From: Monocercomonoides exilis | Lineage: Eukaryota; Preaxostyla; Oxymonadida; Polymastigidae | Direction of reading: 5' to 3' | Assembly (NCBI GenBank): GCA_001643675.2 | Contig: LSRY02000007.1 | Span: 5,001 to 69,000, forward strand | DNA length: 64,000 bases | Shown here: positions 27,201 through 39,108 of the stretch, one piece after another | How positions within the stretch are numbered: position 1 is the first letter of the stretch | Layout: every line of letters begins with the position of its first letter | Notes under the pieces: generated by a model | What the model saw: only the letters and a program-made list of their open reading frames with translations | Told to the model about the DNA's origin: nothing | The model's database searches: none | Translations under genes and position numbers: made by a program

Positions 27201-27840
27201 CACATAATCTATTCAAACTGATATTTGAATTGTTAAATGTTTCCAGTGGAGATATATTTTTATTGCGATTTGAAAGATGTCGAGAGCACCACCCGCTTTT
27301 TTGCCACGCATCATCGCTTCCACAATCGCAAGTTCCTCCTGTTGCATGTATCTAACAGTCGTACAATAAAAATTGGAACAATTTATAAATTAATACATAT
27401 GTTGATGTTTTGAAAATTAAATTAAACCATTTGATAGTCATGCCCAATATGTTTCTCGGGATCAAAGCAAGCCTGACAGATTGCTGCTGATGAATCTGCA
27501 TCTATTCTTCAAAAAAAACAGCAAAAGCTCTTTTCAATTCAAACCTAATCCGCATGTACGACATTTATAAGCTTTTTCCGAACCATACCATATTGTGCTG
27601 CATTTTTGTTCAATTCGAGTATCTTCTTTTTGAAGCATATTCAAAGTATCTTCCCAATGTTTTCCAAATCCAATAGTACATAATATATTGAATTGTTTTT
27701 CTTCTTCCTTCCATTTTTTAAAAAGCTCGAAATGATTTGCAATTATTTCTTTGACTTAAATTGTATTAAAAATCAGTTAATATATTAAAGCATAAGGGTA
27801 TGTGTGTATACAAAAAGATTATCCAACCTGCATTAGACAT
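12253..27840 (-). CDS. Giant UBR-type E3 ubiquitin ligase (N-recognin, UBR1/UBR2-like)
   Basis: Exons on the minus strand: 27828-27840, 27545-27754, 27428-27501, 26944-27351, 12486-26797, 12253-12361; the join stays in frame and gives about 5,041 residues (UBR1 proteins are usually under 2,000). UBR box at residues 56-124: KCRTCG, CQACF, KHIGHDYQM, CDCG..DAW, C..H, the zinc fold that binds N-degrons. An acidic run follows near 320-405. RING-H2: C2896/C2899 (CMYC) with the conserved GYIGHL..DSTL stretch, then C3619, H3621, H3624, C3627, C3654, C3657 (HCPLC). The C-terminal cysteine cluster and final exon (YLDKNGEQDIGLKRGRPL) match the UBR autoinhibitory domain. Role: recognises N-terminal degrons and ubiquitinates substrates. 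Oddities are the 14.3 kb exon, the ~720-residue gap inside the RING and abundant S/E/K runs. Confidence 0.93.
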
Positions 27841-29558
27841 CTAAAAGCAAAATTCTTCAGTGATATGGAGCTTTTTAAATTTTTCTCTTTTATAATATTT
27901 TTTATGGGTCAAGAAAATTATCGGTTGGAAATTTTCACTTTATGGAATTTATTCCATATTGCATTTTTTAATATATTTCTCTATTAAATTTTTTTCGCTT
28001 TTTTTTTAATGAAAACGATAGATAAATGGTGATGAAAGAGCAGAAAACGAATAAAACAAATAGTTGTTTTTTTTTATTAATGCAAATTTTTTGTTTTTTA
28101 TCATTTTTATTATTTTCATCAAATTTTTCATTTAATGTTTTCATACGATTGTTGTGTGTGTGTGTTTGTTTTTTTTTCAAATAAAAATTTTTTTGCTTAA
28201 AGAATTTTCATTTCCAAATATTTAGAACAAATTTATCGAAAAAAAATTAAAAAATCTCAAAAGAAAAAACACATACACAATAACTTTATTCAATTGAGAT
28301 TTTGAGCTTTCAACAAGACATTCATTCATTCAATTTTTTATCAAAATCATATTTTATTGATAAATATGTTAATGTGCAAAAGCTTGTATTAAGTTATATT
28401 TTATAAACACAGAAAATAAAAAACTGCATTCGAAGATATTTTTGAATTTATAATGTCAAAAATATTGGCTTTTAATATGATTGCAATAAATGTTGCATTT
28501 CAATTTTTATTTTTATGGATATGATTATAAAGCTAATAATTATCAACGCTGAACAAAAATATCTGATTTCTAAAATAATCATCCAATTCCTTCTAAAAAA
28601 TATATTCTCAATCTATTATTCATATCGAACTTACAGTTTTTCAATCTAAAATTCATGATATAGTTAATTATTCAAAGCACAAGAGATGAACAAAAGGATC
28701 ATTGAACATTTCGTTTTCTTTCAAATATTAAATTTTTCTTTCAAATGGAGCTAAATATTTCACTTCAAATATTTTCATTGAAAAATTATGTACTTTTCGT
28801 TGACTTTTTGTATCCAAAAAACACAATAAAGATGTGTTTATTTTTTGACATTCGTGAAATGTTGAAAAACTTTGTGTTTTGATTTCTTCGATGCCTGTTT
28901 ACAGTATTGAAAATCAAATTTATTTTGAAATCAGAGAAAGCCAAATAAAGTTATGAGTGAAACAATGTTATTTTTGATTCATGCAAAAAAAGCTTGAAAG
29001 TCCGAATTTTCCACCATATTCTTAAAAAAACAATTTTTAAATGGGAACAAATTTTTTGTTTGATGAATTTTGTTCCATTCAGTGCTTTCAAAGTTATTTC
29101 TCAACTGTATACTATTTCTTCATCCCCCCACCCCCATCCCCATGAAAATGATAAAATAATTATTAAAATAATACAGTTAAAAGTTTGTAACAAATCATTG
29201 CTTTTTCCATAAATGAAAGAATTTTGTTCCAGATGCAAGTTTTATGTGAAAATATATTTTATTTTTATTTTTATTTAATAACTATTTATTTTTTGATTAT
29301 TTATTTTTTGAAATCCAATAGTGGACTCTCAAGACAACGTTTCAAGGAAACGACAATATTTGAGCATTCAAAAACAGAAATTTGTTGATAATTCAATATC
29401 TGTTGAATTTAATTTTTTTTTGAAAAAAATCAAAATAGCCCCTTCTTAGAGTTCAATGATTTTGCTAATTTTCAGTTTTCATATTTGGAATATTTTGAAA
29501 TTTTGTTGTTATATTTTATAATGAGATTAAGATCAAAATTGTTGGAGTATTTGCAGAG
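27841..29558. other. Intergenic region between divergent genes
   Basis: About 1.7 kb of AT-rich sequence between the divergent starts of the E3 ligase and the pentaspan protein. It contains homopolymer runs and a short TG repeat near 28154. No reading frame with protein character and no RNA gene seen. It must hold both promoters, but no element can be identified with confidence. Confidence 0.6.
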
Positions 29559-32500
29559 ATGGTACTGTTGATTTTTGCTTTGATTATTCCACATCTTTTT
29601 GATGCAAAAGTTGTGGATGGAGGTTTACTTTACAATTTTTTATTTAAAGCATATTGATTTTGCGACAGTTACTGATAATGCAGGGGTAATTGAAGGAATT
29701 GCCAGGGGCATGTACCATACTGTAAATGTCATTCCAAGAATAAAGCAAAATGCAGTGATAGATGGAACTGAATTTGAAATCCAAAGTTTTTCAGATGTGG
29801 CTGTACATTTTTTGGTTGCAAATAGTCGTTCTTCAAAGGATGTGTGGACTTTAATATCGAAATATGCAATTGTATGCGTTGCAGTTCGAACTTGCTTGTC
29901 AATTTTTTAATAAAATTTGATTATTAAGTCAATCGTCAGCGTTTGCATTGTTACGGCTGTAGCTTTTCTGGCTTTTTTTGTTTTATCGGTAATTTGGTGC
30001 TTTTGCCAATGCATTGGTACACGTCCAAATTCAGATGTTCGACCACGTTGCTGTGCGGTTTGTCGTTGGAAACAAAATCGAAAAGCTGTTTGGATATGCA
30101 GGATCATTTTCTCAATAATGTGTTTAATGATGCTGTATGATAATATTACACACAAAACTCTTGAAATTTCAACCTTATTAATACTCACCTTTTAACGTTT
30201 CAATATTTTTGTAGATTTGGAGTCATAATCACAACAGTGGGAGGAATATTAACAAATGAAAGCGTAAAACTTGTGTTCACAAACTGCACTGGAACTATTG
30301 GATGGTTTTCCGAAAGCATTAACAAACTAAAAGTCGTTACAGAAGGTATTTATTAATCTTTTGTTGTTATATTAACTTTTCTTTTTTAATATTGAAATTA
30401 TATTTTATAAATCCAAAACTTGAACTTAAACATTTGTACGATTCCGAATTTCTGTATTTTTAAACTTTTTTATTTACAAATGATAATCCCAAAAAACAGT
30501 GGGAAATGCTTACGGAGATATGACATCGTCTGTTGAAGAGTATATAATGAATGATGGAGGCTTAGAAGAATACTACAAACTTCTAGAGCACGCAGAATCT
30601 CTTGCCAACGGACTGAATATTATGTATGCAATTTACAAACTATTTGAGAAAAATTAATGAAAAAGAAACGATTATATGTTAACATTCGAATTTTCATAAT
30701 TTTATTTTCTTTTTTTGGGACATTTTCATTTTTATAATGTTAATTATATTTAAATAGAAATAAGCAATTCACCAGCATAAAAGATAGCAATAGTTTCACT
30801 GCTGTAGATGATCTTCCCGATTTGAGCAACTCGATCATATCTTTCAACACAGCTCTGGATCCAATTCATTCATCTTATTCATATCAATTCACAAACTCTC
30901 CAATAACCAAAGACAGAGGCAGCAATGAACCAGCTGATGTGTTGACAAAACTAACAGAAATGTGTGAAAGTTGTGAGAATATTCTGGTGCCTGCACATGC
31001 TGAAATGGCAAACTTCATCAAAAGTCTTATTCTTCTCAACAACAACAACATCAATGGAGACGAGGCAAATGGTGCAACTGATGGTTCATTCAATCCAACG
31101 TTGAGCAGCATATTTGACAGAATCAACACAGCAAGAAATAAAATTGTTGGAAACGTTTCAAGTTCTTTTCCATATATAGATTTTGCAGCCATTAACAGCA
31201 GTTTAAATAGCGGAAAGGATGTAATAGATAGAGTATTGAATGATTCACAAAACAAAGAAATAATAAAGACAGCTGCTTTGAAGTATTTGGGGGTGATGAG
31301 CGATCTGCTTGAGGCCATTAATTCTGCAGCTGTTTTTGGTGATGACGGAGAGGTTTATTCTTGCAGCAATCTTCCTCCCTCAGAACCAAATACATCTTCT
31401 TCATCTTCTTCATCTTCTTCATCTTCATCACACACTTCATTTTTATCTCTTAATGAAATGTCTGAACCCAGCAATTATCATTTCTCACACGCCAAACAGC
31501 ATCCAACTAGAAAATTGACTGGCAATGAAGCAACTACGGAACTTAAAATAATCAAAGTCGATGAGAATTTAGTTACCAAAGTAAATGCCGAAGAAAACAG
31601 AGAAGTACAAGGAATTACAGTTTCAGATGATAATATTCCTGAAAACATTACAAATTTGGATTGCTTTGAAAATGCTCGTAAAAACTTATCGTCACTTGCG
31701 ATTGGGCTGGGTGTGCTGGACAATGCGATTGGCCAGGTGGACGAGGTGTTCTACGAAGCATCCGACACGCTTGTCAGAGGAGGCAACTACATCGGCGAGC
31801 TGTACGGCTTCATCGACGAGTTCAAGGCGCTGTACACTTCCTACGGGGATGTGATTGTGTACTCGGTGGCAGGCTTTCTGGGGGCGTTTATGCTGCTCCT
31901 GCTGTCGACGCTGGTGTGCGGGTGGTGCTGTTCAGACGACTCCATCGTGTGCTGCTCGACCCTCTGCAACGAGGTGTTTGTGGTCATTCTGGGCGCAGTA
32001 GCTGTTGTGCTGTCCTTCTTCGCATTCGGCTTTATGGATGTCTATCGGGACTTTTACGAGACGACAGACCTGTCGAAGTTCAACCCGGTGTTTAATTACA
32101 TCGTCGATCTGACAAAGAAAGAGGACAACACAACAGACACACCAACAAACGGAGGGAAAGGACAGTTCACAAAGGAAGTGGAAGAGCTCATAGAAGAAAT
32201 GGAAGAAAAGAGAGCAGAATATTTGGATCGGATGGAGAAGAGAAAGAATAGAACGAGCAGAATATCTCATTTCGTGTCTCTGTTGGAGCCACAGTCTCAG
32301 TCGCATTCTTCTTTTGCTGAATCGTCTTTTTCTGAAAATCGATCGCCATTCAACGAAGGCGCCTCTCATCTCAATCAAGATGACACCAACATTACAGTTC
32401 CAGATTTCAATGGGCTGTTCCCATTTAACAACCTCGTTGGCTCAGATGTTGCGACATACTATTTGCGGTGGAGCGAAGACAAACAGAATCCATTACATGC

Positions 32501-33350
32501 CACATTTGTGGATGGAATAAGAGAGCTTCTGGGAAAAGTCATCACAAGCACAGAAAATATTGACCAGATATTCCAAAATAAAGTTGATTCAGAATCATTC
32601 AAAGTATGCAATATCTCATTAATTGGATATGGAAATGAAAAAAAAATGTCTATTGAAAAAGAAAAAAAAATTTTTTTTATAAAATTGTTGAACTTATTCA
32701 CTTGAATGAAAATGACCGATGCATTTGCTGAACTTTTATTCTTCAATTATTTATCATTATTTTCATTTTGAATGATATTCATTTGTTTTTGCATCTGTTT
32801 GAATTGACAGGCAAAGTTGTATGAGCAAGGCAATGCGTCGATGGATGCTCTGAATGGCTTCTTAGACAACACGGTTGTTCCGATCATCGACCACAACACA
32901 GTCACCCCTGTTTTATACGAGTTTATGAATCCTCTGTTCATCAAAGCGTCTCACTCACTCGCTGTTGTCTGGGCAGGCGGGTTCATCACGCTCGTCTTTG
33001 GCATCCCGATGATCTCCATTCTCTACTGCGGCCGCACACTTTGGAAGCCTCTGAAGGGGAAGGCCAAAGGCAGCAGCGCCAGTCGCCAGAGGAGCTACGC
33101 AGCAAAACCAGCTGGGAAAGGAAAGGCACCTCCGAAGCGACAGGACGGGAGAGGCGGAAGAAGCACAAGGAAAGTGGAGGCATCGAAGTCGGTGAGAGGG
33201 AAGCCTGGACATTCAGGGGGACAGTCAAGAGGAAAGTCTTCAGGAAGAGACAGAGACAGAGAAAGAGAAAGAGACAGGATGCGTTCAAGAGATGGTCATG
33301 GTCACCATCACAGCTATTCTTCAAGCTCATCGAGGTCACGAAGAAGATAG
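29559..33350 (+). CDS. Five-span membrane protein, prominin-like
   Basis: Exons 29559-29622, 29669-29871, 29929-30134, 30215-30345, 30500-30623, 30758-32603, 32811-33350 join in frame to 1,037 residues. Signal peptide (MVLLIFALIIPHLFDA), extracellular domain of about 70 residues, membrane span 1 (~92-113), a cysteine-rich cytosolic loop (CFCQC, CCAVC), span 2 (~143-166), a ~440-residue outer loop with polyserine, span 3 (~607-630), a second cysteine-rich loop (CGWCC, CCSTLC), span 4 (~649-672), a second outer loop, span 5 (~908-932), then a basic Arg/Ser-rich tail. Five spans, two large outer loops and cysteine-rich short inner loops are the topology of prominins, which sit on curved membrane protrusions and cilia. 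Family assignment rests on topology rather than a signature motif; an unrelated pentaspan protein is possible. Confidence 0.72.
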
Positions 33351-34848
33351 AATGGAGGCGATTGGCTATTGAAGACAAGCAACTGACAAGCTAATACAAA
33401 ATATATGTTCATTAACATATTCAAATGAAGAGTTCATTGTGAATGCAAAATGACATTTTTTTCACTTTAACCAACATCAAAGAGATGTTCAATTATTCAC
33501 AGCGATGACACCTTTTCGATTTTGCTGATTCACAAAATTTCTCTGATTTCATTTGCTTTCTTTTCTGATGGAAGTATTTCGCTGTTTTGTTTCTTTGGCA
33601 GCTGTTCTTCATTCTCAAAGACATCAATTTATTCTCAACAGATTGTCATTGCTTGTCCACTCGCACTCTTATCTGCTCGGCAACAGCCAACTTTCAAGTC
33701 TTTTGTGTTTCATGATCGCTTCTTCTGTTCCACTTCTTCTGCCCTTTTTGGATTGTCTCAAATGCTCTTCAATCAAAATATTTAAGCGAAAGAAATGATG
33801 TCTTCAAAATCGATTATGACTTTCCTTGTTTTGAGAAAGAGAACCAGTTCAACAGCAGAACATCAAATAAATTGCATTCTGCTTTGAAGTTTTTTGCTTT
33901 CTTTTGATTGCTTTCTGCTTTCATTCTATTTGAAGTTATTGTTGGAGTGGTTGTCTTCTTTTGCTCACAAAAGCATTAAATTCCTTTTTTGCTCTCCAAA
34001 TTATGTTTTCTTCATGCTCTCATCAAAATTTGCATTTAGGCACTTTTTTTTAGGCGTTTTTCTTTGGTTTTTTAAGCTTTTTGCTCACATTTCTGTTTAA
34101 GCTGAATGTCAGAAATTTATTTTTGAAATGCAACATTTTTACAATCTTTTTCGTTTATCGTTCATTTTAGCACAATCACGTAACATCAGTTTTATTCGGC
34201 TTGACTTTCATATTTTGATTGTCGACTGCAACTTTTCATTGTTTTCATAGACGGGATGATTTTAAATGCGATTTTCTTGCATTTTTAATCTTTTCATATT
34301 TTCGTTCCTTTTCGTTGCTTTTTGCATTTCCTTTTTTCAATAATAATTTTTAATGCAATAATTTTATTGCTTTTTGTTGTTTTTCGTTAGCTTGCTATTT
34401 GCAATTTTTCTATTTTCTTTTAAATATCCTGATATATTCGCTTTGACGATATCTTTTTATCACTTTGATTTTTAAATTTCATCATCGAATCAAGCTTTGA
34501 TACCTCACTTTTTTATTTGATATTTGTAAGTTGTATTTTTCGAAAATTGAAAATTTCACTTCACTTTTATTTAAAGGTATTAGTTGACTACTTTTTTTTT
34601 TTGAACCGTTTTGCATATCATCAACAAACGTTTTATATTATTTTCGACAAAAAAATTAGTTTTTAAAAAAATAATTCCTTTCAAATAAAAAGGTTTAAAA
34701 CATCTAAAGAAATTGAATATTATTTGCAAATTATCCCAGTAATTTTATTAAAAATTATAAATGAGGGAAACTCAAACGATTCAAAAGTCCAACAAGAAAA
34801 AGCGAAACCTTTATTTGACAAAATTATGTAACCATAAGTTTGTTTTCA
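33351..34848. other. Intergenic region, pyrimidine-rich, no gene seen
   Basis: About 1.5 kb between two plus-strand genes. The plus strand is T-rich. Open stretches near 33522-33798 (about 85 codons) have no domain, biased composition and no conserved start, so I do not call them. The minus strand is purine-rich and might be decayed coding sequence, but all frames are closed. It should contain the 3' UTR of the pentaspan gene and the promoter of the next gene. Confidence 0.5.
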
Positions 34849-36427
34849 ATGAAGCTGTTGTTTCTTTTTGGAATTGCTTACTCCCTTTTTGACGGTATAA
34901 TATCAGACGAACCAGAAGATCTTAGTTTTACTGGCAAGTACGCCCCAAGAAAAGATCTTGATCCAGTGATTCTTATTCCTGGTTTGATATTGATTTTTGA
35001 GATTTTGAATAGAGTATTTTTCTTCAAATAGGACTTGGAGGAAGCAGAGTTGAATACACCCTTAAAAATGAATCAAAATGGAAGCCCCTTTGGCTTGATG
35101 TTTCTCGTGCACTTCCTGGAAAATATGAAGAGTGGATTCGCCAATTAACACCTGTATATGATGTTAACTCCGACACATATACATCCCAACCAGATCTTTC
35201 TACAAGGCCCATTGATTATGGAGGAGTTGAGGTACTTTAATTTTGTTTTTTCTTTGAAAGAAAACATTCTTTAAAACAAATCAAAATAGGGTGTAAGATA
35301 TCTTGATTCATTGGCAAAGAACATTTCCGGTTACTACAACGTCATTTTGACAGCGATGGAGCAAACTGGCTATAAAATTGGAAAGAACGTTTTTGGGGCA
35401 CCTGTGTGCTTATTGAATTTTTAATGAAAATTTATTTTAAAGAAACAATTTTTATTATATATACTGTTAATAATTGTAATTTTAAGTTTGATTGGAGACT
35501 CGCAAATGCAAAGCAAATTATGACAAACGGAATGTGCGAAAAGCTGAAGGCTTTGGTTGAAAAAGCTGCTTCTTTAAATCCGGGCAAAAAAGTTCATCTT
35601 GTTGGACATAGCATGGGATGCACATTTATCCAACAGTTTTTGCGGAACTATGTACCAGAAGGATGGAGGAAGAGGTATGTTGCATCATTCATTTCGATTA
35701 GCGGGCCTTATGGAGGCTCATTCGAGGCATATGCACATCTGGCATCACTACACAAGTGGGGGTCTATTCCCATTCCATCAAAATTTATCCACAAGATTTC
35801 ACAAACATTGGGAGGAATATTTTGGATGCTGCCAAACTTCAATGCATATTCGAGTGACACAGTTCTTGCGCGGATTCCAAAAGCAAACATGGTTATCACA
35901 ATGGGAAATATGACTCAGACTTGGATTTCCTCAAACCGAAGTGAAGTTCTTGCGGGAGTCAGAAGCACAATGAACCACGTGAATCAGATAGATCCACCAC
36001 AAGTTCCAACATACATTTTATATTCGAATGGCCAGAAAACATTGCGCGAGATACAAATCGATGGACCAGCTGATTCGTGGTGGCAAACTGAAAGCAAGAC
36101 CACTTTGGTGGGTGATGGAGATGGAACTGTGCCAATTGAGTCTTTGATGGGTGTGTAATTGTTATTAGTTTTTCTTCCCCCATAAAATTGCTATTATTTT
36201 CTATTTATGTTATTTCATTACACTTTGTTGTTCCTCGCCACATTTCTTTTTGAAATGTTTTGTGATTGTGAATGTCTGTTTATTTGCTAATTGCAGCTCC
36301 TCTCCGCTGGAAAAACCAGCAGGCTGAGCCAGTCACTTCTGTCCTCGTGGAAAACGTGGGCCACTTTAAGATTTTGAAAGAAGAAAAAACAGTCAACACA
36401 ATTCTTGATGTCATCTCCAGAGACTAA
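34849..36427 (+). CDS. LCAT / lysosomal phospholipase A-like acyl hydrolase
   Basis: Exons 34849-34981, 35032-35231, 35290-35403, 35487-36150 and 36297-36427 join in frame to 413 residues. Signal peptide MKLLFLFGIAYSLFDGIIS. The alpha/beta-hydrolase features of the lecithin:cholesterol acyltransferase family are all present: PVILIPGLGGS near 40-48 (oxyanion loop), GAPFDWR at 147-153, the nucleophile elbow GHSMG with Ser191, acid GDGDGTVP with Asp361, and His393 in ENVGHF. Exon 3/4 joins directly inside GAPFDWR, which validates the splice. Family members hydrolyse or transfer the sn-2 acyl chain of phospholipids, extracellularly or in lysosomes; here a secreted or lysosomal phospholipase is likely. 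The length is close to the family norm (about 410-440). The ATG at 34849 is preferred because it opens the signal peptide. Confidence 0.92.
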
Positions 36428-36970
36428 AATTTGAAAAAAAAGATGGTTTTAATGATTATTTTGAGGAAAAGGATTTCGAAGAGGAGAAAAGTGTTGCCCG
36501 AAACTTATTAACACATTTCATGAACTTTCTGTAAATTTTTTTTAGCTTATTATCTATTTTGCGAAGAGGCTGACGACAGAGTTGGTTCACTCACGTTGAT
36601 TTCCTCGCAATTTTATTTGTTGATGAAAATGTGTTAATTAAATAGAGTTCATTATCTTTTGGTTGTACCTTTTTTATTTAATTTATCTGTTTACACTTTT
36701 TAGATTTTAACTTCGTATAGAACTTATTTTTTCTCTGACCTGATATTTGCATTTGAATTTCTTGGAATTTACTTTGTGGGTAAGGCTTATTTTTTCAAAA
36801 CCTTTTACCACGGATATTTAGTGCTTTGCATCCAATTTGAAGATCGTTTTTTAACGAATTTTACACTCTCTGCATTTGCACTTTATTATAATTGGATGCA
36901 AGTTTAAATATTCTGAGTTTGAATTTATTAACAGAAAATTTCAATTAGGAAGTTTGTGAATCATTTTTCG

Positions 36971-37031
<61 letters not shown>

Positions 37032-37227
37032 GGAAGATCGAAGTGTTTTTTATTAACATTGAATTTAAATAGCGAGGAGAAAAAATTCAAACAATATTCG
37101 ATTCATTTCATTGATTTTTTATTCTTAAACGGATGAATCAATATCTTCCGAAACACATGATTAATGGGAAAATTTGTGTTTTTTGATAGCCTAATATAAG
37201 AAAACAATTGATAATACAGTTTCCCCG
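36428..37227. other. Intergenic region with a 59-bp poly(A) run
   Basis: Holds the 3' UTR of the LCAT-like gene and the promoter of the amylase gene. No gene seen. The poly(A) run at 36971-37029 is listed separately. Confidence 0.7.
36971..37029 (+). repeat. Poly(A) tract, 59 bases
   Basis: An uninterrupted run of A directly preceded by TTTTTCG. The same arrangement (TTTTCG followed by A's) appears on the opposite strand at 49507-49554. The exact length may be unreliable in the assembly. Confidence 0.9.
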
Positions 37228-39108
37228 ATGATGTCACAAAAATTCACTTTGAGAAAGATTTTTGCAGTATCTTTTGCTGCGATACTTGCAACTATTGCAG
37301 TTGTTGTACCTCTTGTTGCAATCCGTTCCCCAATGGTTATGAAAAAATCAAGAAAAGATCTTCCTGGATGCGATCTTAATCCAACTTTGTCATGCACAGG
37401 AAATGAAGGAAACATGAATGAAAAATGGAAGGATAACTTATGGAACACACCGCCAAGAAACCATTCAAAGTGGCATGCAGGTTTCCAAGATATGAGCGTT
37501 TTACAGGGTTATCCCCAACTGCAATACAACGCTGATCACACTGAGTGCACTGTCACAATTTACACAAAAACCAAAAATCCAATGCTTCTTTATTATTATT
37601 TTGACGGTCAAATTCAATCAAGTCCTTCAAAGAAATATGATACATCATACAAGAACTCACTGAAGGTCATCGTGACTGCAAGATCTGGTGAAAGATTGGA
37701 GTTAGATGAGATTGATTTCTTGTGGAATGTCCAACCTTTAAGACCAAGAAGTGGAGATTATCGCAATGGACAAAAAGGAGCAATCGTTGAATTATTTGGA
37801 TGGCCTGATGCAGATATTGCTCAAGAATGCAAATTTATTGCGGATGCAGGATATCTTGGAGTAAAGTTATTCCCACATCAAGAACAGTTGATGTCTCTAC
37901 AACCAATGGACAATGAGCTCAATCCATGGTATTTCATGTATCAACCGGTGTCATATCGTCTTCAAGGAAGAATGGGTTCAAGATCTCAGCTTCGTCAAAC
38001 AATTAAAGTTTGCCGTTCTTATGGTCTTCGCGTTTACGCTGATGCGGTTGTGAATCATATGACTGGAGGAGGAAACGATGCTCAAGAACACAGAAATCCA
38101 GGAGCTGGATGTGTGCATTGGCCAGCAAAGAATTCATCAGCAGGAGAGAATTTATCTCCATTTTACACTCATTCATACACTTATGAAATCAATGATTATA
38201 ACGGAAGACCAAATAATGCACTTGAATATCCAGGTGTTCCATACGGACCAATGGATTTCCATTGCGATAAAGGAATTAATTCATGGACTGATCCAAACAT
38301 CCTCAACACTGGATGGCTTGTGGGATTAGCTGATTTGAACACTGGAACTGATTACGTTAGACAAAGGATTGCTGATTTCTTTGTTGATTTATTGTCCATT
38401 GGATTCACAGGTTTCAGAATTGACGCAGCAAAACATATTCATCCAAAAGATTTAGCAGCTATTTTCGCAAAATTCAAGGCTCGTCTGGGAGGAAATATTC
38501 CGGATGATTGGTTCACATGGCTCGAAGTTTTAACTGGTGGAGAATCATGGCTTCTTGTTCAAGATTCTGATTACTCTTACACCGTTGGCCTCACAAGAGA
38601 AATGAAAGCTGTTGGATTGAGCGAATCTGATATTTCAAAAGTTAGAATTTGGTGGAGTGGCTATCCAAATGAACCATTTAACGATAATGGAACATTAGAT
38701 AACAAGCGTAAGGTTATTCAAAACGACGATCATGATCAACAAAATCCAGGTTCATCATCAAGAGACATGCACGATAAAGGATGTGTTCTTGTTAAGGGAT
38801 GTTCACCTGATAATCACAGAAATTATGAAAAGAAACTCTTCCTCGATCCTTATGAAGTTCGCGATAATGATAATGATTGGCCAATTAGAATGGTGCTTTC
38901 TTCTTACTATTTTGATAACGGTGTTGCAAGTATCCCAGATGGACAATCTGATTGTCGTCAATGCAAAGTGACATGTGATGGTTGCAAAACAAAGACATAC
39001 ACAAAGGCTTACAATCCAAATGCAAGACCTTATTCGGGGAAAGGTTACACATACGTTCATCGTGATACAGAAATTATTGCGGCAATGAGACAATGGATGC
39101 ATCTGTGA
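37228..39108 (+). CDS. Alpha-amylase, glycoside hydrolase family 13, with N-terminal membrane anchor or signal
   Basis: Single-exon gene, 626 residues. Residues about 12-32 are a hydrophobic stretch after a basic start (MMSQKFTLRKIF), so a signal anchor or uncleaved signal peptide. The four GH13 conserved regions are present: DAVVNH with Asp272; GFRIDAAKH with the nucleophile Asp399; EVLTGGES with the acid/base Glu433; and NDDHD with the transition-state stabiliser Asp500. KLFPHQEQ and the arrangement of these regions suit an endo-acting alpha-1,4-glucan hydrolase. An extra domain of about 150 residues precedes the catalytic barrel. Region IV reads NDDHDQQNP rather than the common VDNHD. Product: secreted or surface starch/glycogen-degrading enzyme. 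Unlike most genes here it has no intron, and an AATAAA lies downstream. Confidence 0.94.
   Translation: MMSQKFTLRKIFAVSFAAILATIAVVVPLVAIRSPMVMKKSRKDLPGCDLNPTLSCTGNEGNMNEKWKDNLWNTPPRNHSKWHAGFQDMSVLQGYPQLQYNADHTECTVTIYTKTKNPMLLYYYFDGQIQSSPSKKYDTSYKNSLKVIVTARSGERLELDEIDFLWNVQPLRPRSGDYRNGQKGAIVELFGWPDADIAQECKFIADAGYLGVKLFPHQEQLMSLQPMDNELNPWYFMYQPVSYRLQGRMGSRSQLRQTIKVCRSYGLRVYADAVVNHMTGGGNDAQEHRNPGAGCVHWPAKNSSAGENLSPFYTHSYTYEINDYNGRPNNALEYPGVPYGPMDFHCDKGINSWTDPNILNTGWLVGLADLNTGTDYVRQRIADFFVDLLSIGFTGFRIDAAKHIHPKDLAAIFAKFKARLGGNIPDDWFTWLEVLTGGESWLLVQDSDYSYTVGLTREMKAVGLSESDISKVRIWWSGYPNEPFNDNGTLDNKRKVIQNDDHDQQNPGSSSRDMHDKGCVLVKGCSPDNHRNYEKKLFLDPYEVRDNDNDWPIRMVLSSYYFDNGVASIPDGQSDCRQCKVTCDGCKTKTYTKAYNPNARPYSGKGYTYVHRDTEIIAAMRQWMHL

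Noticed and set aside
33522-33798. Two overlapping ~85-codon plus-strand frames
   Set aside because: Composition typical of the T-rich spacer, no domain, and competing frames of equal length.
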